From: Zerene cesonia
Lineage: Eukaryota; Arthropoda; Insecta; Lepidoptera; Pieridae
Assembly (NCBI RefSeq): GCF_012273895.1
Contig: NC_052118.1
Span: 10,317,164 to 10,381,163, forward strand
Length of the DNA stretch: 64,000 nucleotides
Direction: 5' to 3'
Position numbers and translations under genes: made by a program
The notes under the pieces: model-generated
What the model was told of the DNA's origin: nothing
What the model saw: the letters and a program-made list of their open reading frames with translations, nothing else
Database searches by the model: none
Shown here: positions 33,836-44,840 of the stretch, one piece after another
How positions within the stretch are numbered: position 1 is the first letter of the stretch
Layout of the letters: each line of letters begins with the position of its first letter

Positions 33836-35037
33836 GAATTCTCCTTATAGATTTCGTCAAACCTATCTTTAAGATGTCCGCTTCTAGTCATAAGTATTCG
33901 CCAATACGAGGTTTGCCTTGACTAAAATATGTAACCAATCCTTTGAATAGGCTATTTACGAGCAAAACACCTTACACTTGGAGTGCCCCCAAAAACCCAA
34001 ATAATGCCACCGTGACACCGATAAATCTGAACGCAGCAATATGTGGGGAATGACGTCATAACTCACGGCGAGGTGATATCCAGATAAAGTCGTGAATCAG
34101 TGGCCGATAGGGGATATATGGGCCCACATATTGGATAACACGCCCATTATATTTTATAGAAGATAGAATTCTCCAATAGGGTCTAACGTTGCAGGAAGCT
34201 CCGTTCGTTTGATATTCTGTTGTTTGGATCGTAGGAAACACGTACCAACGATTTAATAAAGCTTACAAAATACACTCACGTTTGTATGAATCTTCAAATT
34301 GTGAGTTTCTTCTTTACACGAATAAGACCTAATTAGTTTCATAAACAAAATAGATGGATATAGTTTTGAAAAAAATGATCTGATTAAGCGTCCCTACAGA
34401 TCAAGAGTTTACCAAGTTTCAACTTTACAGATACTTCTATAGGATCTGAGCTGCATATTACGTTCTATGTCCCAGATGGAACAGCCTCACATTAGATTCC
34501 AAATTATAAATGCCTGAGTGCCTGAAGCTTACATGGATACGAATAATATAATTCCTATTCTTCTATGCAAATACTAGTTCACTCATTAAAGAGATAACAT
34601 AATAATATCACAAAACTCACTCAAAATGGTAAATTTAGAAGATTATTTTGACTAAGACACCGACTATTTTTGAACCTTTAAGTGGTACAGATTTCCTAAC
34701 AATGCTTTTACCAGATCAGCTAATAATATGTCACAGTCTGCTTCCTCTCAATTACAACAAGCAAATTGGGCTAATTCTATATTGTATAAATAACATAAAC
34801 ACGTGTTGTCAGTCCATCGATCACCCGCAACAGCTGACAAATCCCGAGATCAGTGTTTGTGAGCGGGGATTAGTGGGTTTGCTCACAATGTCTGCAGCCT
34901 CTTATACAAATAAAACCTATGAGTATGTTAATTTATTGGTTTGTCTCTTTCAAGATAGACGTCTAGTACAATGCACGGTAAATGTAAGAAACAGGAGTAC
35001 ACACAACGTTCACACTTGAATATTAGTTCATTTAATA
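33836..35037. other. no recognised gene
   Basis: Holds the longest real frame of the window, 34648-35019 (123 codons, plus). It contains HSLLPLNYNKQIGL and SVCERGLVGLLTMSAASY but no domain I can name, and the sequence upstream shows no splice or promoter logic. Treated as a chance frame. TGACGTCA at 34051 is a single CRE-like octamer. Confidence 0.35.
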
Positions 35038-35235
35038 CTAGTTTTTGTCCGTGGCTTCGCACGCCTTAAATTCGGAGTAGTTTAATAGACTTTATTATAC
35101 ATACCTACCTACCTTTTGAATTTCTCTATTTATTAAAAAAAAAACTATCAAAATCCGTTGGGCAGTCTTAAAGATTTAAGCATATAATATAGGGACGGAG
35201 GGACAGGCAAAGAAAGCATTTTATTATACAATGTA
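35038..35235 (-). mobile_element. Helitron-like element (family C), copy 2
   Basis: CTAGTTTTTGTCCGTGGCTT, CGCACGCCTTAAATTCGGAG, TCTTAAAGATTTAAGCATAT and AGGGACGGAGGGACAGG parallel copy 1 at 28.1 kb. Confidence 0.65.
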
Positions 35236-35478
35236 CTGTTCAATTATACCCATACTAATAATATGAAACTGAAAGAGAAAGTACGTATATATATATAAAA
35301 CATTATTCGCGATGTGGCTATACAATAAAAGTAGAGATAGAAAATTCGGCAATGCAAAATCACCGGCCGATATATGTATTAGTTAATTAGTATTTTTAAT
35401 GTAACATATACTTAGTCTGGCCATAAATACTGTTACACTTAATTATAAAAAAATATTACATTTGAATTTCGAATCTGT
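35236..35478. other. no recognised feature
   Basis: AT-rich sequence running up to the gap. Confidence 0.4.
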
Positions 35479-36478
35479 NNNNNNNNNNNNNNNNNNNNNN
35501 NNNNNNNNNNNNNNNNNNNNNNNNNNNNNNNNNNNNNNNNNNNNNNNNNNNNNNNNNNNNNNNNNNNNNNNNNNNNNNNNNNNNNNNNNNNNNNNNNNNN
35601 NNNNNNNNNNNNNNNNNNNNNNNNNNNNNNNNNNNNNNNNNNNNNNNNNNNNNNNNNNNNNNNNNNNNNNNNNNNNNNNNNNNNNNNNNNNNNNNNNNNN
35701 NNNNNNNNNNNNNNNNNNNNNNNNNNNNNNNNNNNNNNNNNNNNNNNNNNNNNNNNNNNNNNNNNNNNNNNNNNNNNNNNNNNNNNNNNNNNNNNNNNNN
35801 NNNNNNNNNNNNNNNNNNNNNNNNNNNNNNNNNNNNNNNNNNNNNNNNNNNNNNNNNNNNNNNNNNNNNNNNNNNNNNNNNNNNNNNNNNNNNNNNNNNN
35901 NNNNNNNNNNNNNNNNNNNNNNNNNNNNNNNNNNNNNNNNNNNNNNNNNNNNNNNNNNNNNNNNNNNNNNNNNNNNNNNNNNNNNNNNNNNNNNNNNNNN
36001 NNNNNNNNNNNNNNNNNNNNNNNNNNNNNNNNNNNNNNNNNNNNNNNNNNNNNNNNNNNNNNNNNNNNNNNNNNNNNNNNNNNNNNNNNNNNNNNNNNNN
36101 NNNNNNNNNNNNNNNNNNNNNNNNNNNNNNNNNNNNNNNNNNNNNNNNNNNNNNNNNNNNNNNNNNNNNNNNNNNNNNNNNNNNNNNNNNNNNNNNNNNN
36201 NNNNNNNNNNNNNNNNNNNNNNNNNNNNNNNNNNNNNNNNNNNNNNNNNNNNNNNNNNNNNNNNNNNNNNNNNNNNNNNNNNNNNNNNNNNNNNNNNNNN
36301 NNNNNNNNNNNNNNNNNNNNNNNNNNNNNNNNNNNNNNNNNNNNNNNNNNNNNNNNNNNNNNNNNNNNNNNNNNNNNNNNNNNNNNNNNNNNNNNNNNNN
36401 NNNNNNNNNNNNNNNNNNNNNNNNNNNNNNNNNNNNNNNNNNNNNNNNNNNNNNNNNNNNNNNNNNNNNNNNNNNNNN
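35479..36478. other. assembly gap of exactly 1000 N
   Basis: A round 1000-N block is a scaffolding placeholder, so the real distance is unknown. The two 346-349 codon 'frames' across it are artefacts. Confidence 0.97.
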
Positions 36479-36896
36479 GTAATAAATGTTATTTGCAGTT
36501 AACAATTTTCTTTTTTCTTTATTACAATATTTATGGCAAGACTAGGTATAACAATAACAACTATATTCGATGGAATATTTAAACTACTGCCAAATAATTG
36601 TATTCGAACGATAGACGCGCGAGCAATCTGTCCTCACTTGTTGAATAGTTATTCAAGTAGAATCGGTCTCCATTATTCGATTATACCTCCAATGGCAATC
36701 GAGTGGAGCGTATTGAACGACTTCCAAGGGGTTTTGATTCTATGCCAATGTGCTTCTGTTTCAGATAAGTTAATTCTCTTTGTTTTGGAAAATACTACGT
36801 TATGTGAATTAGATTTGTGTGTTATCGTTCTACCAGTAGACTTGCCGAACTTTGTACGATTGGTGGACTGTTTTTCATAGGTTCTTTATAATAATA
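36479..36896. other. no confirmed gene; possibly retroelement-derived
   Basis: A 115-codon plus frame (36533-36880) lies just upstream of the retrotransposon remnant. It could be frameshifted retroelement sequence, but no reverse-transcriptase motif could be recognised in any frame. Confidence 0.3.
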
Positions 36897-37079
36897 ATAA
36901 TTGTACCAATTGATCTTTCTACTACTGGTGTTATTCCTAAACATTTAAGACAAAGTCTCAAATTAATTGGTGTAGAAGACACCGTGTATATACAATTACA
37001 AAAAGCCGCAATACTGAATACGTGCAGAATAGTTAGAAGATTCCTTCAAATAGATGTAAATGTTAGCATTAACATATAA
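36897..37079 (+). pseudogene. C-terminal remnant of a non-LTR retrotransposon RT protein
   Basis: In the frame ending at 37079 the translation reads IVPIDLSTTGVIPKHL, then LQKAAILNTCRIVRRFL. This V-P-I-(V)-L-S-T-T-G-V-I-P-K-x-L ... L-Q-K-A-x-I-L-N-T-C-x-I-V-R-x-F-L pattern is the conserved end of the polyprotein in several insect and other animal LINE groups, just after the reverse-transcriptase and linker region. Only about 58 residues remain; catalytic parts are absent, possibly lost or hidden in the adjacent gap. The clade is not determined. Confidence 0.65.
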
Positions 37080-37175
37080 ATTACATATCAATGCTGCATT
37101 TACTTGGTTACCGTCAGCATTTGTGCCGAGATGTAAAAATAGATGAATAATAGAATAGATGAATAATAATAAACA
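37080..37175 (+). mobile_element. probable 3' UTR and tail of the same retrotransposon
   Basis: Follows the stop codon and ends in short A/T-rich repeats (TAGATGAATAATAGAATAGATGAATAATAATAAAC, an imperfect TAGATGAATAA tandem), a plausible LINE terminus. Confidence 0.4.
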
Positions 37176-39227
37176 TTTATTTGTTTGAATTGTGGTAATA
37201 CAAAGTACACATGGTCAACAATAATATAGTCCACACAATTCACCAAACAATTTTATAATTATAATTTTGAAAAAATTGTTTAAATTTCATTTGTTATGCG
37301 ATTTAGTGGAAATAAACATCACATAGAGTAGAATCAAATGCGTTTCAGCTAGAAATGGTTTAACTAACCCGACTCAGTTTGATAAATCTGCCTTTCTAGG
37401 CCTTGCAATAAAATAAAAAAATAGTTTCCTCTAATTTTTGCACGTCACATCAACGAATTAATATTAGATACTATAAAGCATAGTTTTGTATGTTTATTTA
37501 TTTGGACGCGCTGGTCTCAGGAAGTATTGGATGGATTAAAAATATATTGAATATATTATGTTCGTTAAATAGGTAAGTGATCCTAGAATGATAAAAGCAC
37601 AGGCTAAACCGGACCGGAGCACTAGTATTTTAAAACATCGAAAAATTTACGATATAAAATTACAACTATAATAATTTAGGACTAATAATCTACATCATAA
37701 ACAACCAAAAAAGGTTTGCATAATATAAAAGCTTTACAGGATAACCTGAAAGTTAAGCACTAATCCCATAGCCTACGTTGGCTACATCAAAGCTGGTAAT
37801 GTACTAAAGTTAAATTTAATACTGAGCTAAGCCTACACTGATGTTAAATATTCAAGCCATTTACATGGGACGCTGTGTAGACGAAATATGAGAATTACTG
37901 TTCATAACATATAACGTTTTGTTCTATTAAGCCCGTCCGTTGCATACCTGATTCAATTTGGTGTGTCAATATTATGCATAGTGGTTACTTCTACGCTTCG
38001 CTTCGCTTCGTATGGGTCTAAAAATTTAAGGAAACTTTTACAAGAGCTTGCGTCTGGGAGCCTTGAGAAGTAGTGTCTCCGTCAGTTGACAGTTTTCTGT
38101 TTTGATTTTTTCTATACAATCCAAACTTGAACTCCTGTAAAATATAATGTTATAATCTAATACTCTTCTACTTTAAATTTTTTTTAATTTTTAATAAAAG
38201 TTTGTGAATATCATCAGGTCATAGATCAATCTTTATTTGGCTCGTAAAAATAAAATACAGTAAAAAGAAAATAAAACCGCTATATAAATGTACATACGTA
38301 TATGTAATGATGCCAAAATAATCCCTGCATCAGTATAAGTTTAAGAAAATGTTCCTGTTACATTGGTTTTTTAAGGCAAAATTTACAGGACGACTTGCGT
38401 AATATGTGCTCGGATAATTAGACTTTGTTACAAAAACTAAACTGCTGATCCGAGAACCACGCGACTGTAAGGCTAACAGAATAAGGTACCGGAGACTGTG
38501 CGTATACTTTTTCTCTTTTATATAACCAGAACAATTTGCTAGTCTGTCGACAGTGGCCGCCTAGAAACAAAATTCGTTGAGGATAGTCCTTTTAGTACTG
38601 TTCACGTTCACATGCAAATCTAATCCATAGCGAACAGTTTAAATGTGCATTTTATGCGCTATAAAATTCACAAGAGAAATAAAAAGCCGCATGGAAGTAA
38701 AATAGTGAAATAATTTATCAAAGAAGCGTCTCCATTACGTTCCCCCTACGGGCTATACCTTACATTGTATTGACACACCTCGGGCTTAACGAAAATAAAT
38801 CAAAAGCTGCCGCACACGACAATGAGCCTTAACACCAGGCTATAGGGTTGTCAGTATAGCTACATTGCCCCATTGTCATGGGACCAACGTCGACACACAA
38901 TACATCTTGATGCTATTCCGGCAAATGCAAATAAGTTTCGTTCGGAATGCGCATTGAAGTAGAGAAATTGAATACAAGTATAATCCAAGTGACCTACATT
39001 TTGTTTATTTTTTAGGAGATGGTCCTTGCTATTAGATATATAGTTTAAACTAACATGTTAAAACTTGTCAATGACGGACAGAAAAATTGATGTCTTCTTG
39101 TATTTTTTGATGGGTATTTTTAATTTGACAGGGTACTAAACAATTAATTGCAAAGCTTAAAATGTTTAATAAACAACGTATTATAATATAAATCACTTGA
39201 AATTAAAAGTATTATTTACAAAAATCT
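37176..39227. other. no recognised gene
   Basis: About 2 kb. CTACGCTTCGCTTCGCTTCG near 37992-38011 resembles the GC-rich end of a Helitron-like element but is isolated. No other signal. Confidence 0.4.
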
Positions 39228-39405
39228 AAACCGCCTTTAAATTGTTAGATCCTGACCAAATTTAAATGAACACCAGGCAGGCACCAACTTAAGAATTCCT
39301 ATAATAAAAATCGGTTCACCCGGTAAAAAGTTATGATGTAACGAACACAAAAGATACAGTCGAATTGATAACCTTCTTTCTTGAAGTCGGCTGACAATAT
39401 ACGTT
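39228..39405 (-). repeat. family-F repeat, copy 3
   Basis: Reversed, it opens GTCAGCCGACTTCAAGAAAG, then AACTTTTTACCGGGTGAACC, GATTTTTATTATAGGAATTC, GGTGCCTGCCTGGTGTTCAT and TTAAATTTGGTCAGGATCTA. This is the most complete reversed copy. Confidence 0.65.
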
Positions 39406-39786
39406 GCGTAAATATAAGACACGTAAAAATGATAATTTTGAATGTTAATGTTTTTGCTATCTAACACGGTCTTTTTTATATATTATAATTAAAATAGAAA
39501 AATAACTCATCACGACAAAAGTACGTAAAATTCATAACATTTATGCCTAAATTCAAAACGGGATTCCTTTGTTCGTCCATCGAGCAAAGCTAATTCGACA
39601 GCGGCGGCAGTTCCAAACGGCTATTAGTCTAACAACACCGATCATTCACAATCTGAACTTGTTATGCTGATGGATACGAAACCAAACAAATCGCTTGTTT
39701 TGGGACAGCCCTTTGCGCTGGGTATTTTAGGGCCGAAGACAAATAGAAATCAATGATTTTTAATAATCACTAATTTTATTATATAA
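39406..39786. other. no recognised feature
   Basis: No repeat or coding signal recognised. Confidence 0.4.
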
Positions 39787-39980
39787 CTCTGTCTATATCT
39801 TTTTCACGTCTAATCTCCTGAATCTGATTCGATTCGGTCTCGGAATTCGGAATCTGATTCGGAAAAAGTTTGGTACAAAGATAGTTTGTGGAGCGAGATA
39901 GGAAAATCCATAGGAATAGTCAACTATAAAGGGACTGTCGTTCTTAGACTACGCGGACGAAGCCGCGGGCGAAAACCTAG
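39787..39980 (+). mobile_element. Helitron-like element
   Basis: Ends GACTACGCGGACGAAGCCGC, GGGCGAAAAC then CTAG. AAGTTTGGTACAAAGATAGT and AGCGAGATAGGAAAATCC match the block order of the fragment at 10.6 kb. An internal GATTCGGAAT repetition (39817-39860) looks like a local expansion. Confidence 0.7.
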
Positions 39981-40069
39981 TTGTCCAAGTATACAAGATT
40001 ATATCTAGCTTAGCTTCACGTATGACTGTCGTTAACATTTCCATCCTATGTTCAATCACCTCCTCCACT

Positions 40070-40172
40070 AAAAATTCTATATTTAGCCTACGGTTTCTTT
40101 TTCGAAGTTGTAGTCTATCTCTGTTCCAAATTCCTTCACAATCAGTTCAGTGGACTTCGAATATATAATATA
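40070..40172 (+). mobile_element. Helitron-like fragment, weak
   Basis: TCTGTTCCAAATTCCTTCAC, AATCAGTTCAGTGG resembles the reversed family-A block TACCAAATTTCATTGCAATC..GTTCAGTAG. No termini. Orientation is uncertain. Confidence 0.35.
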
Positions 40173-40345
40173 GGTAGTAGATATGTATTAGTAATATCAT
40201 TTTGTATTTGTTTCTACTTATTATTCATTAGAAAAAGTTGAAGATGTAACTAAATTATGAACATGGCCGCATTAATACCAAAAAAGGGTCCCTTAAAAAT
40301 CTTAGATTTTTTTCCATTTGCCTTTTTTTTGGTATTTATTATGCA

Positions 40346-40549
40346 CTAGCTGTGCCCCGCGGTTTCACCCGCGTAAGTCCGTATCCCGTAGGAATATCGG
40401 AATAAAAAGTTGCCTATATGTTATTCCAGTTATCCAACTGTCTACGTACCAAATTTCATTGCAATTGGTTCAGTAGTTTTTACGTGAAAGAGCAACAAAC
40501 ATCCATACATCCATATTTACAAACTTTCGCATTTATAATATTAATAGGA
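40346..40549 (-). mobile_element. Helitron-like element (family A), copy 3
   Basis: Full length: CTAGCTGTGCCCCGCGGTTT through CCGTATCCCGTAGGAATATC to CATTTATAATATTAATAGGA. The CA-rich block near its 5' end is replaced by CATCCATACATCCATA. Confidence 0.85.
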
Positions 40550-40809
40550 TTTTGTAAATCCTGCTCAAATATTTATTCATATATTAGTTAGACATCGCTG
40601 TAGTATTCGCTACATCATCTACACATATTTAATTTAATTTCGCTTCAACAAACAACATTTACTTCAACAAATGCAGTCGATCGTTCAAACTGCGACATAA
40701 AACGTATCAAGAGGTGAGTAAATAGACACTGAAGCGAGGTTCCACAAGAGCTAACTCGAGAACTCATGACACTTGTGCTGTAAGTTTTCTATCTCGCATT
40801 AGTATATAA

Positions 40810-40998
40810 TCTATATAAATATAGTTTGAAAAAACTTAACAACACGCTATATAATATATATAAAATGTTCGTGTCCATACTCTTCCAAAACAGCTGGATC
40901 GATTCTCATGAAATTTTGAGTTCATATCAGGCCAAGTCTATTTTTCATACCTCTCAATGATTAGAATAAAGCACTACAGCATTTTCCGGGTCAGCTAA
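40810..40998 (+). mobile_element. Helitron-like element, ATATAAAATG..GGGTCAG type
   Basis: TATATATAAAATGTTCGTGT, CAGCTGGATCGATTCTCATG, TATTTTTCATACCTCTCAAT and GCATTTTCCGGGTCAG followed by CTAA (for CTAG). Elements ending CCGGGTCAGCTAG are common in Lepidoptera. Confidence 0.6.
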
Positions 40999-41335
40999 TA
41001 AAGTAAAACAAAGCTTTTCACAGTCTGAATGTGTCTGCATGCTTAGATCTTTAAAATTACGCAACATATTTTGATGAATAATACCAATATATAGGAAGTA
41101 TAATACCATCCATAACACGTCTGAGAATATATCGCGTGTGAATCCGCAGGCAAAAGCTTGTTAATAATAGAATCAAATACCGTACCATATTTAATTTAGC
41201 AGTAGCATGCCTGATACGAGTTTGTAAAATTGCGAACTTTTGCCTCGGACACACGCAAATTAATTACTGTTATGTGTCGGACATACAGTTCGTATTGTTA
41301 AATTCAAGTTATTCTTTATATGAATATTCTATACT

Positions 41336-41497
41336 AGCGGTCCGCCCCGGCTTCGCTCGTCGTACATATATAGCCGATAGCCTTCCTCAGTAAATGGGCT
41401 ATTTAACACTGAAATAATTTTTCAAATCGGACCAGTAGTTCCTGAGATTAGTACGTTCAAATAAACAAACTCTTCAGCTTTATAACATTAGTATAGA
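41336..41497 (-). mobile_element. Helitron-like element (family B), copy 3
   Basis: CTAGCGGTCCGCCCCGGCTT, AAATGGGCTATTTAACACTG, TTCCTGAGATTAGTACGTTC and ATAACATTAGTATAGA. Near-intact and very close to copy 2. Confidence 0.8.
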
Positions 41498-41513
41498 TAA
41501 CATACATATTGTA

Positions 41514-41637
41514 CTAGCTGTTTGCTCCGGATTCGGCTGTTGTGCGTATATTTGCGTACATAGAGAAAGAATCTGTAATTTGTGTAGTCGGTTCAGAAGT
41601 TTAGGTGTGAAAACATTATAAACATACTTACACATAT
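41514..41637 (-). mobile_element. Helitron-like fragment
   Basis: CTAGCTGTTTGCTCCGGATT, CGGCTGTTGTGCG, then AGTCGGTTCAGAAGTTTAGG. It lies only 16 bp from the preceding element in the same orientation. Confidence 0.5.
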
Positions 41638-42313
41638 TTATTTTCTATTATTGTCCTTACACCTTTACCATTAGGTTAAAAATGTACAAACTACAAAAAT
41701 ACGATAATAAATCCTACGCAATACTTATATTTTATTAATGAATATTAGAAATTGCCTCTTTGTAGCCGAAATCAAAATACGTTAACATTGTGGGTTCTGG
41801 TCCAACCCGAGTTACATAAAATTGATAAAATCAAACCTCAATTATATGTAATAGATTATTTTACAACCAAGCTAAACACAATTTCAAGTGCCCGTACTAA
41901 AAAAGCATGCATATTACAATTTTAAACTGTTTTAAGCCACAGTGAAGCAATCTGATTAAAAACTACCCTCAAAACAAACTCAAAATATGTCAGTTGAAAA
42001 TGTTCATAGCATGTAGTTCTTGCTCCCACAAATTTGTTTAATATTGTGCAGCACCCGTGTGTGGACTATTTATATTCTGCATTATTACACTGAATACGAG
42101 AAAAATTGTTCAGCGATGCCCTGTATTGTATTTCGTTTGTCTTATTTTGCACCAGTTGTGTGTTTTATGAAACGAAAATGCAGGGAATTATGTATTCTTG
42201 TTTGGTTAGATGATTTAATATGAGGTTACTGTACCTATTTATCCTGTCTGCATATTAATAAAGTAAATATAGTATTTTCATATATTTGATATTATGCGAG
42301 TATTATTTTAAAC
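41638..42313. other. no recognised feature
   Basis: A 67-codon frame at 42020-42223 has no domain signature. Nothing else noted. Confidence 0.4.
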
Positions 42314-42362
42314 TCTCCTCCCAGCGACCACGCTCGTTGTAAAGTGCTTGAAACGTCGTGAA
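42314..42362 (+). mobile_element. Penelope-like tail core, copy 3 (fragment)
   Basis: CTCCCAGCGACCACGCTCGT, TGTAAAGTGCTTGAAACGTCG is the core only; the AATGAATAAATCGCG block and arm are missing. Confidence 0.6.
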
Positions 42363-42966
42363 AACGTAGCCATTTTGTGGAATTTCCTATTATTCTAACA
42401 TATATTTATTCATCTATTTTGAAATAGATAAAAAGTAAGTTGGGAGTTTAAATAGCCTTTAATCTAACATGTTTAAGAGAAATTTGTTTACACCGATGGC
42501 ATTTGTTGGGAATACTTAAATACATTCCAATTAATAGTATTTGAAAATTTCCTTATAAACCTAGACCAACTATAAACCATTATATTAGGCCCATAACAAA
42601 CATTGGCCTGAATATCGTATAAGCCATAAGGCCGTAGCAGACATTAAAAGACAATTCTTCATATTGACACTAATCTGAACACGAGTGGACACGGGACACT
42701 TATCGCATCCATATTGCAGATGAAGGTCACATCATATCCACTGGACTGTAATAACAAGAACGCCATAACTATCGGTATATGTTAGGGACACGTCTCATGT
42801 GAAAGCCGGCTATTATCTCTCGAACTGTGGGTAATAGCATGGAATAACTAGATCTCGGTGGACTCACTCATTCATTTATTTCTTTCTTCTATTTCTTAGT
42901 TGGACGTTGGAGTTGACGTTGACGTCAGCATCTATTTCCGCGAAAAACTGGAGGTTACAATTTTAA
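42363..42966. other. no recognised feature
   Basis: No gene or repeat family recognised. Confidence 0.4.
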
Positions 42967-43150
42967 CCGACTTCAAGAAAGGAGTTTCTCAATTTGTATG
43001 TTTTTTTGTCTGTTACCTCACAACTTCTTACTAGGTGAACCGATTTTGATGATCCTTTTTATATTTAGCTTTTACTTATCATGGGGTCTTATTTAAATCA
43101 GGTCCAGTTCTGACAATGTGAAAGTGGTTTAGTTTGTTAAAAATAATTAT
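42967..43150 (+). repeat. family-F repeat, copy 4
   Basis: AACCGACTTCAAGAAAGGAG, TTCTCAATTTGTATGTTTTT, CTTACTAGGTGAACCGATTT, TGATGATCC, GGGTCTTATTTAAATC and GTTCTGACAATGTGAAAGTG. The least degraded sense copy. The family recurs widely in Lepidoptera as a non-coding repeat; its class is not known to me. Confidence 0.7.
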
Positions 43151-43264
43151 GTTGATGTCTCCGTCTTATATATCAGCTATCTGTCATTGCATGTTCTAAC
43201 AAAATTAGTTCATCATTACATAGCATAAACGTGTAATTTATTTCCATTTATATGCTGTTTACTA

Positions 43265-43435
43265 TATACACAGCTCAGTCCTCACGCACACTGACGTGCG
43301 GTACGGTGCGCACACAGCTGTCACTCACACAGATAAACGAGAACAAACGTTGGTCCGTTTTGACGATGATTACAACCTGACGGCTGACGTTTGTAATTAA
43401 AGCTTTCTGAATAGCTACTAGTAAACAGCTGGAAG
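43265..43435. other. GC-richer patch with CAGCTG motifs
   Basis: CACACTGACGTGCGGTACGG and GCGCACACAGCTGTCACTCA, with CAGCTG again at 43428. Short E-box-like motifs in a composition peak can mark regulatory DNA, but nothing here shows it. Confidence 0.2.
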
Positions 43436-43537
43436 CTTTCACAATATAGTTCCATCACCTTTCTTTTCAAAACTAACAAACTACAAAAATTTGAGCAATC
43501 CTACTTCTTCTTCCTACTAATTCCTATTCCTACCATA

Positions 43538-43692
43538 TCCTATTCAACTAATATTATAAATGCGAAAGTTTGTGAGGATATGTGTGTGTTTGTTTCTCTT
43601 TTACGCAAAACCTACAGAACCGATTGCAATGAAATTTGGTTCGTAACATTTGGACAACTGGAAAAACGGGTGAAACCGCGGGGCACACCTAG
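43538..43692 (+). mobile_element. Helitron-like element (family A), copy 4, internally deleted
   Basis: TCCTATTCAACTAATATTAT, GCGAAAGTTTGTGAGGATAT and CAATGAAATTTGGTTCG lead into GGACAACTGGAAAAACGGGT, GAAACCGCGGGGCACAC then CTAG. The 'ggcaactttttatcccgatattcctacgg' section is missing, while both ends are intact. Confidence 0.75.
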
Positions 43693-44064
43693 TACAAATC
43701 AAAATCGTATAAGTTTTTTTGTGTAAGAGATACATATTACATAGATTTTAAATATTGCTATATTGGCTTTACCATCTTTGGCTCCAGTCGCGTAGTCAAA
43801 GGAAAAGATATGTAGTCCTGGGGCGTTGCCCGCATAGTTTGCTTCCCTGGGATTTCTAGCGTAAAATAATGCTGTGTACTACTATCTCTGTACTGAATTT
43901 TACCTGAGTCGAGTGAGGGTCAAGTGGTATAGCCGCGAAAAAGAGAGAGACAAACAGATTTCCATTCAAAGTTTCTTAAACAAAATTTATAATATTAAAT
44001 AGAGATAGGTGAGATAAAAAAATCACATTTACAATAGTCGAACTTGATTGAACACAATTAATTC
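43693..44064. other. no recognised feature
   Basis: Spacer; no coding or repeat signal. Confidence 0.4.
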
Positions 44065-44232
44065 TAAGACCAACTAGTCAGAACTAGACAACATTTTCAT
44101 GGGACCACACGTCACGCACTAACTTTCAAGAATAGAATCATCAAAATCGGTTCTCCCAGTCGAAAGGTCTGAAGCGTCGAACACAAAAAATATAACAGAG
44201 TTATGAACCTTTTATCAAAGTCAACTGACAAA
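44065..44232 (-). repeat. family-F repeat, copy 5
   Basis: Reversed GTTGACTTTGATAAAAGGTT, ACTGGGAGAACCGATTTTGA, TGATTCTATTC and CATGAAAATGTTGTCTAGTT. Confidence 0.55.
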
Positions 44233-44682
44233 TAAAACTATGAAAGCTATGTATTAATTATAATTTATGGACTCATAAGATATGAGAAGAAGTTATTGAC
44301 TACTTCAGCGCGCGTTGTGTAAATTATATCCTTAGTTTAAATTCCCGTTTATTATAATTAGATACTAGAGAACATAAAACCTTTTTGTATCGTTTTATTA
44401 TCTCAACATTGAGCTCGTTGTGAAAGCAAGTCTTGAGATCCTTCAAACTTTCCACATTTATCTTTCAGAGGTATTTATTCAAGAAGCCAAGTATACTCCA
44501 AGTTTATAGCAAATAACGGGTTGTTTAGTATTTTGAACTTTGGGGCAACAAGATAAGGTCGTTTATTATGTAAGATCCCTACCAGAAATGGGATGATTAG
44601 TATAAACAGTACATACGTTGATGAAACGCAAAAATGTTCTATAATAATTATTTTAATATACATCTTAACCATTCTTCAAATC
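44233..44682. other. no recognised feature
   Basis: AT-rich; a 65-codon minus frame at 44475-44672 is unsupported. Confidence 0.4.
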
Positions 44683-44840
44683 GTTAGAACTTCAAGTGGG
44701 ACCAAATGGAAGGCACCAGCTATTGAATAGAAATGAAGTATCAAAATCGATTCACCCAGTTTAATTGAAAACCATTTTTAAGTCGAAATCTATTTAAACT
44801 TGGTTTAGTTCGGACATTTTAAATTTTTTTGGCTTAGTTT
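44683..44840 (-). repeat. family-F repeat, copy 6
   Basis: AAGTGGGACCAAATGGAAGG, CACCAGCTATTGAATAG, CAAAATCGATTCACCCAGTT. Followed by a rearranged sense-like block TTGGTTTAGTTCGGACATTT, suggesting a partial second copy. Confidence 0.5.

Noticed and set aside
34051..34058. TGACGTCA (CRE-like octamer)
   Set aside because: A single 8-bp match is expected about once per window and has no supporting context.
34648..35019. 123-codon plus-strand frame
   Set aside because: No domain, signal peptide, promoter or splice context could be recognised; a frame of this length is possible by chance in 64 kb on six frames.
35456..36505. Frames of 346 and 349 codons on both strands
   Set aside because: They consist almost wholly of the unknown bases of the assembly gap.
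36533..36880. 115-codon plus-strand frame next to the retrotransposon remnant
   Set aside because: No reverse-transcriptase or endonuclease motif; frame differs from the recognised remnant.
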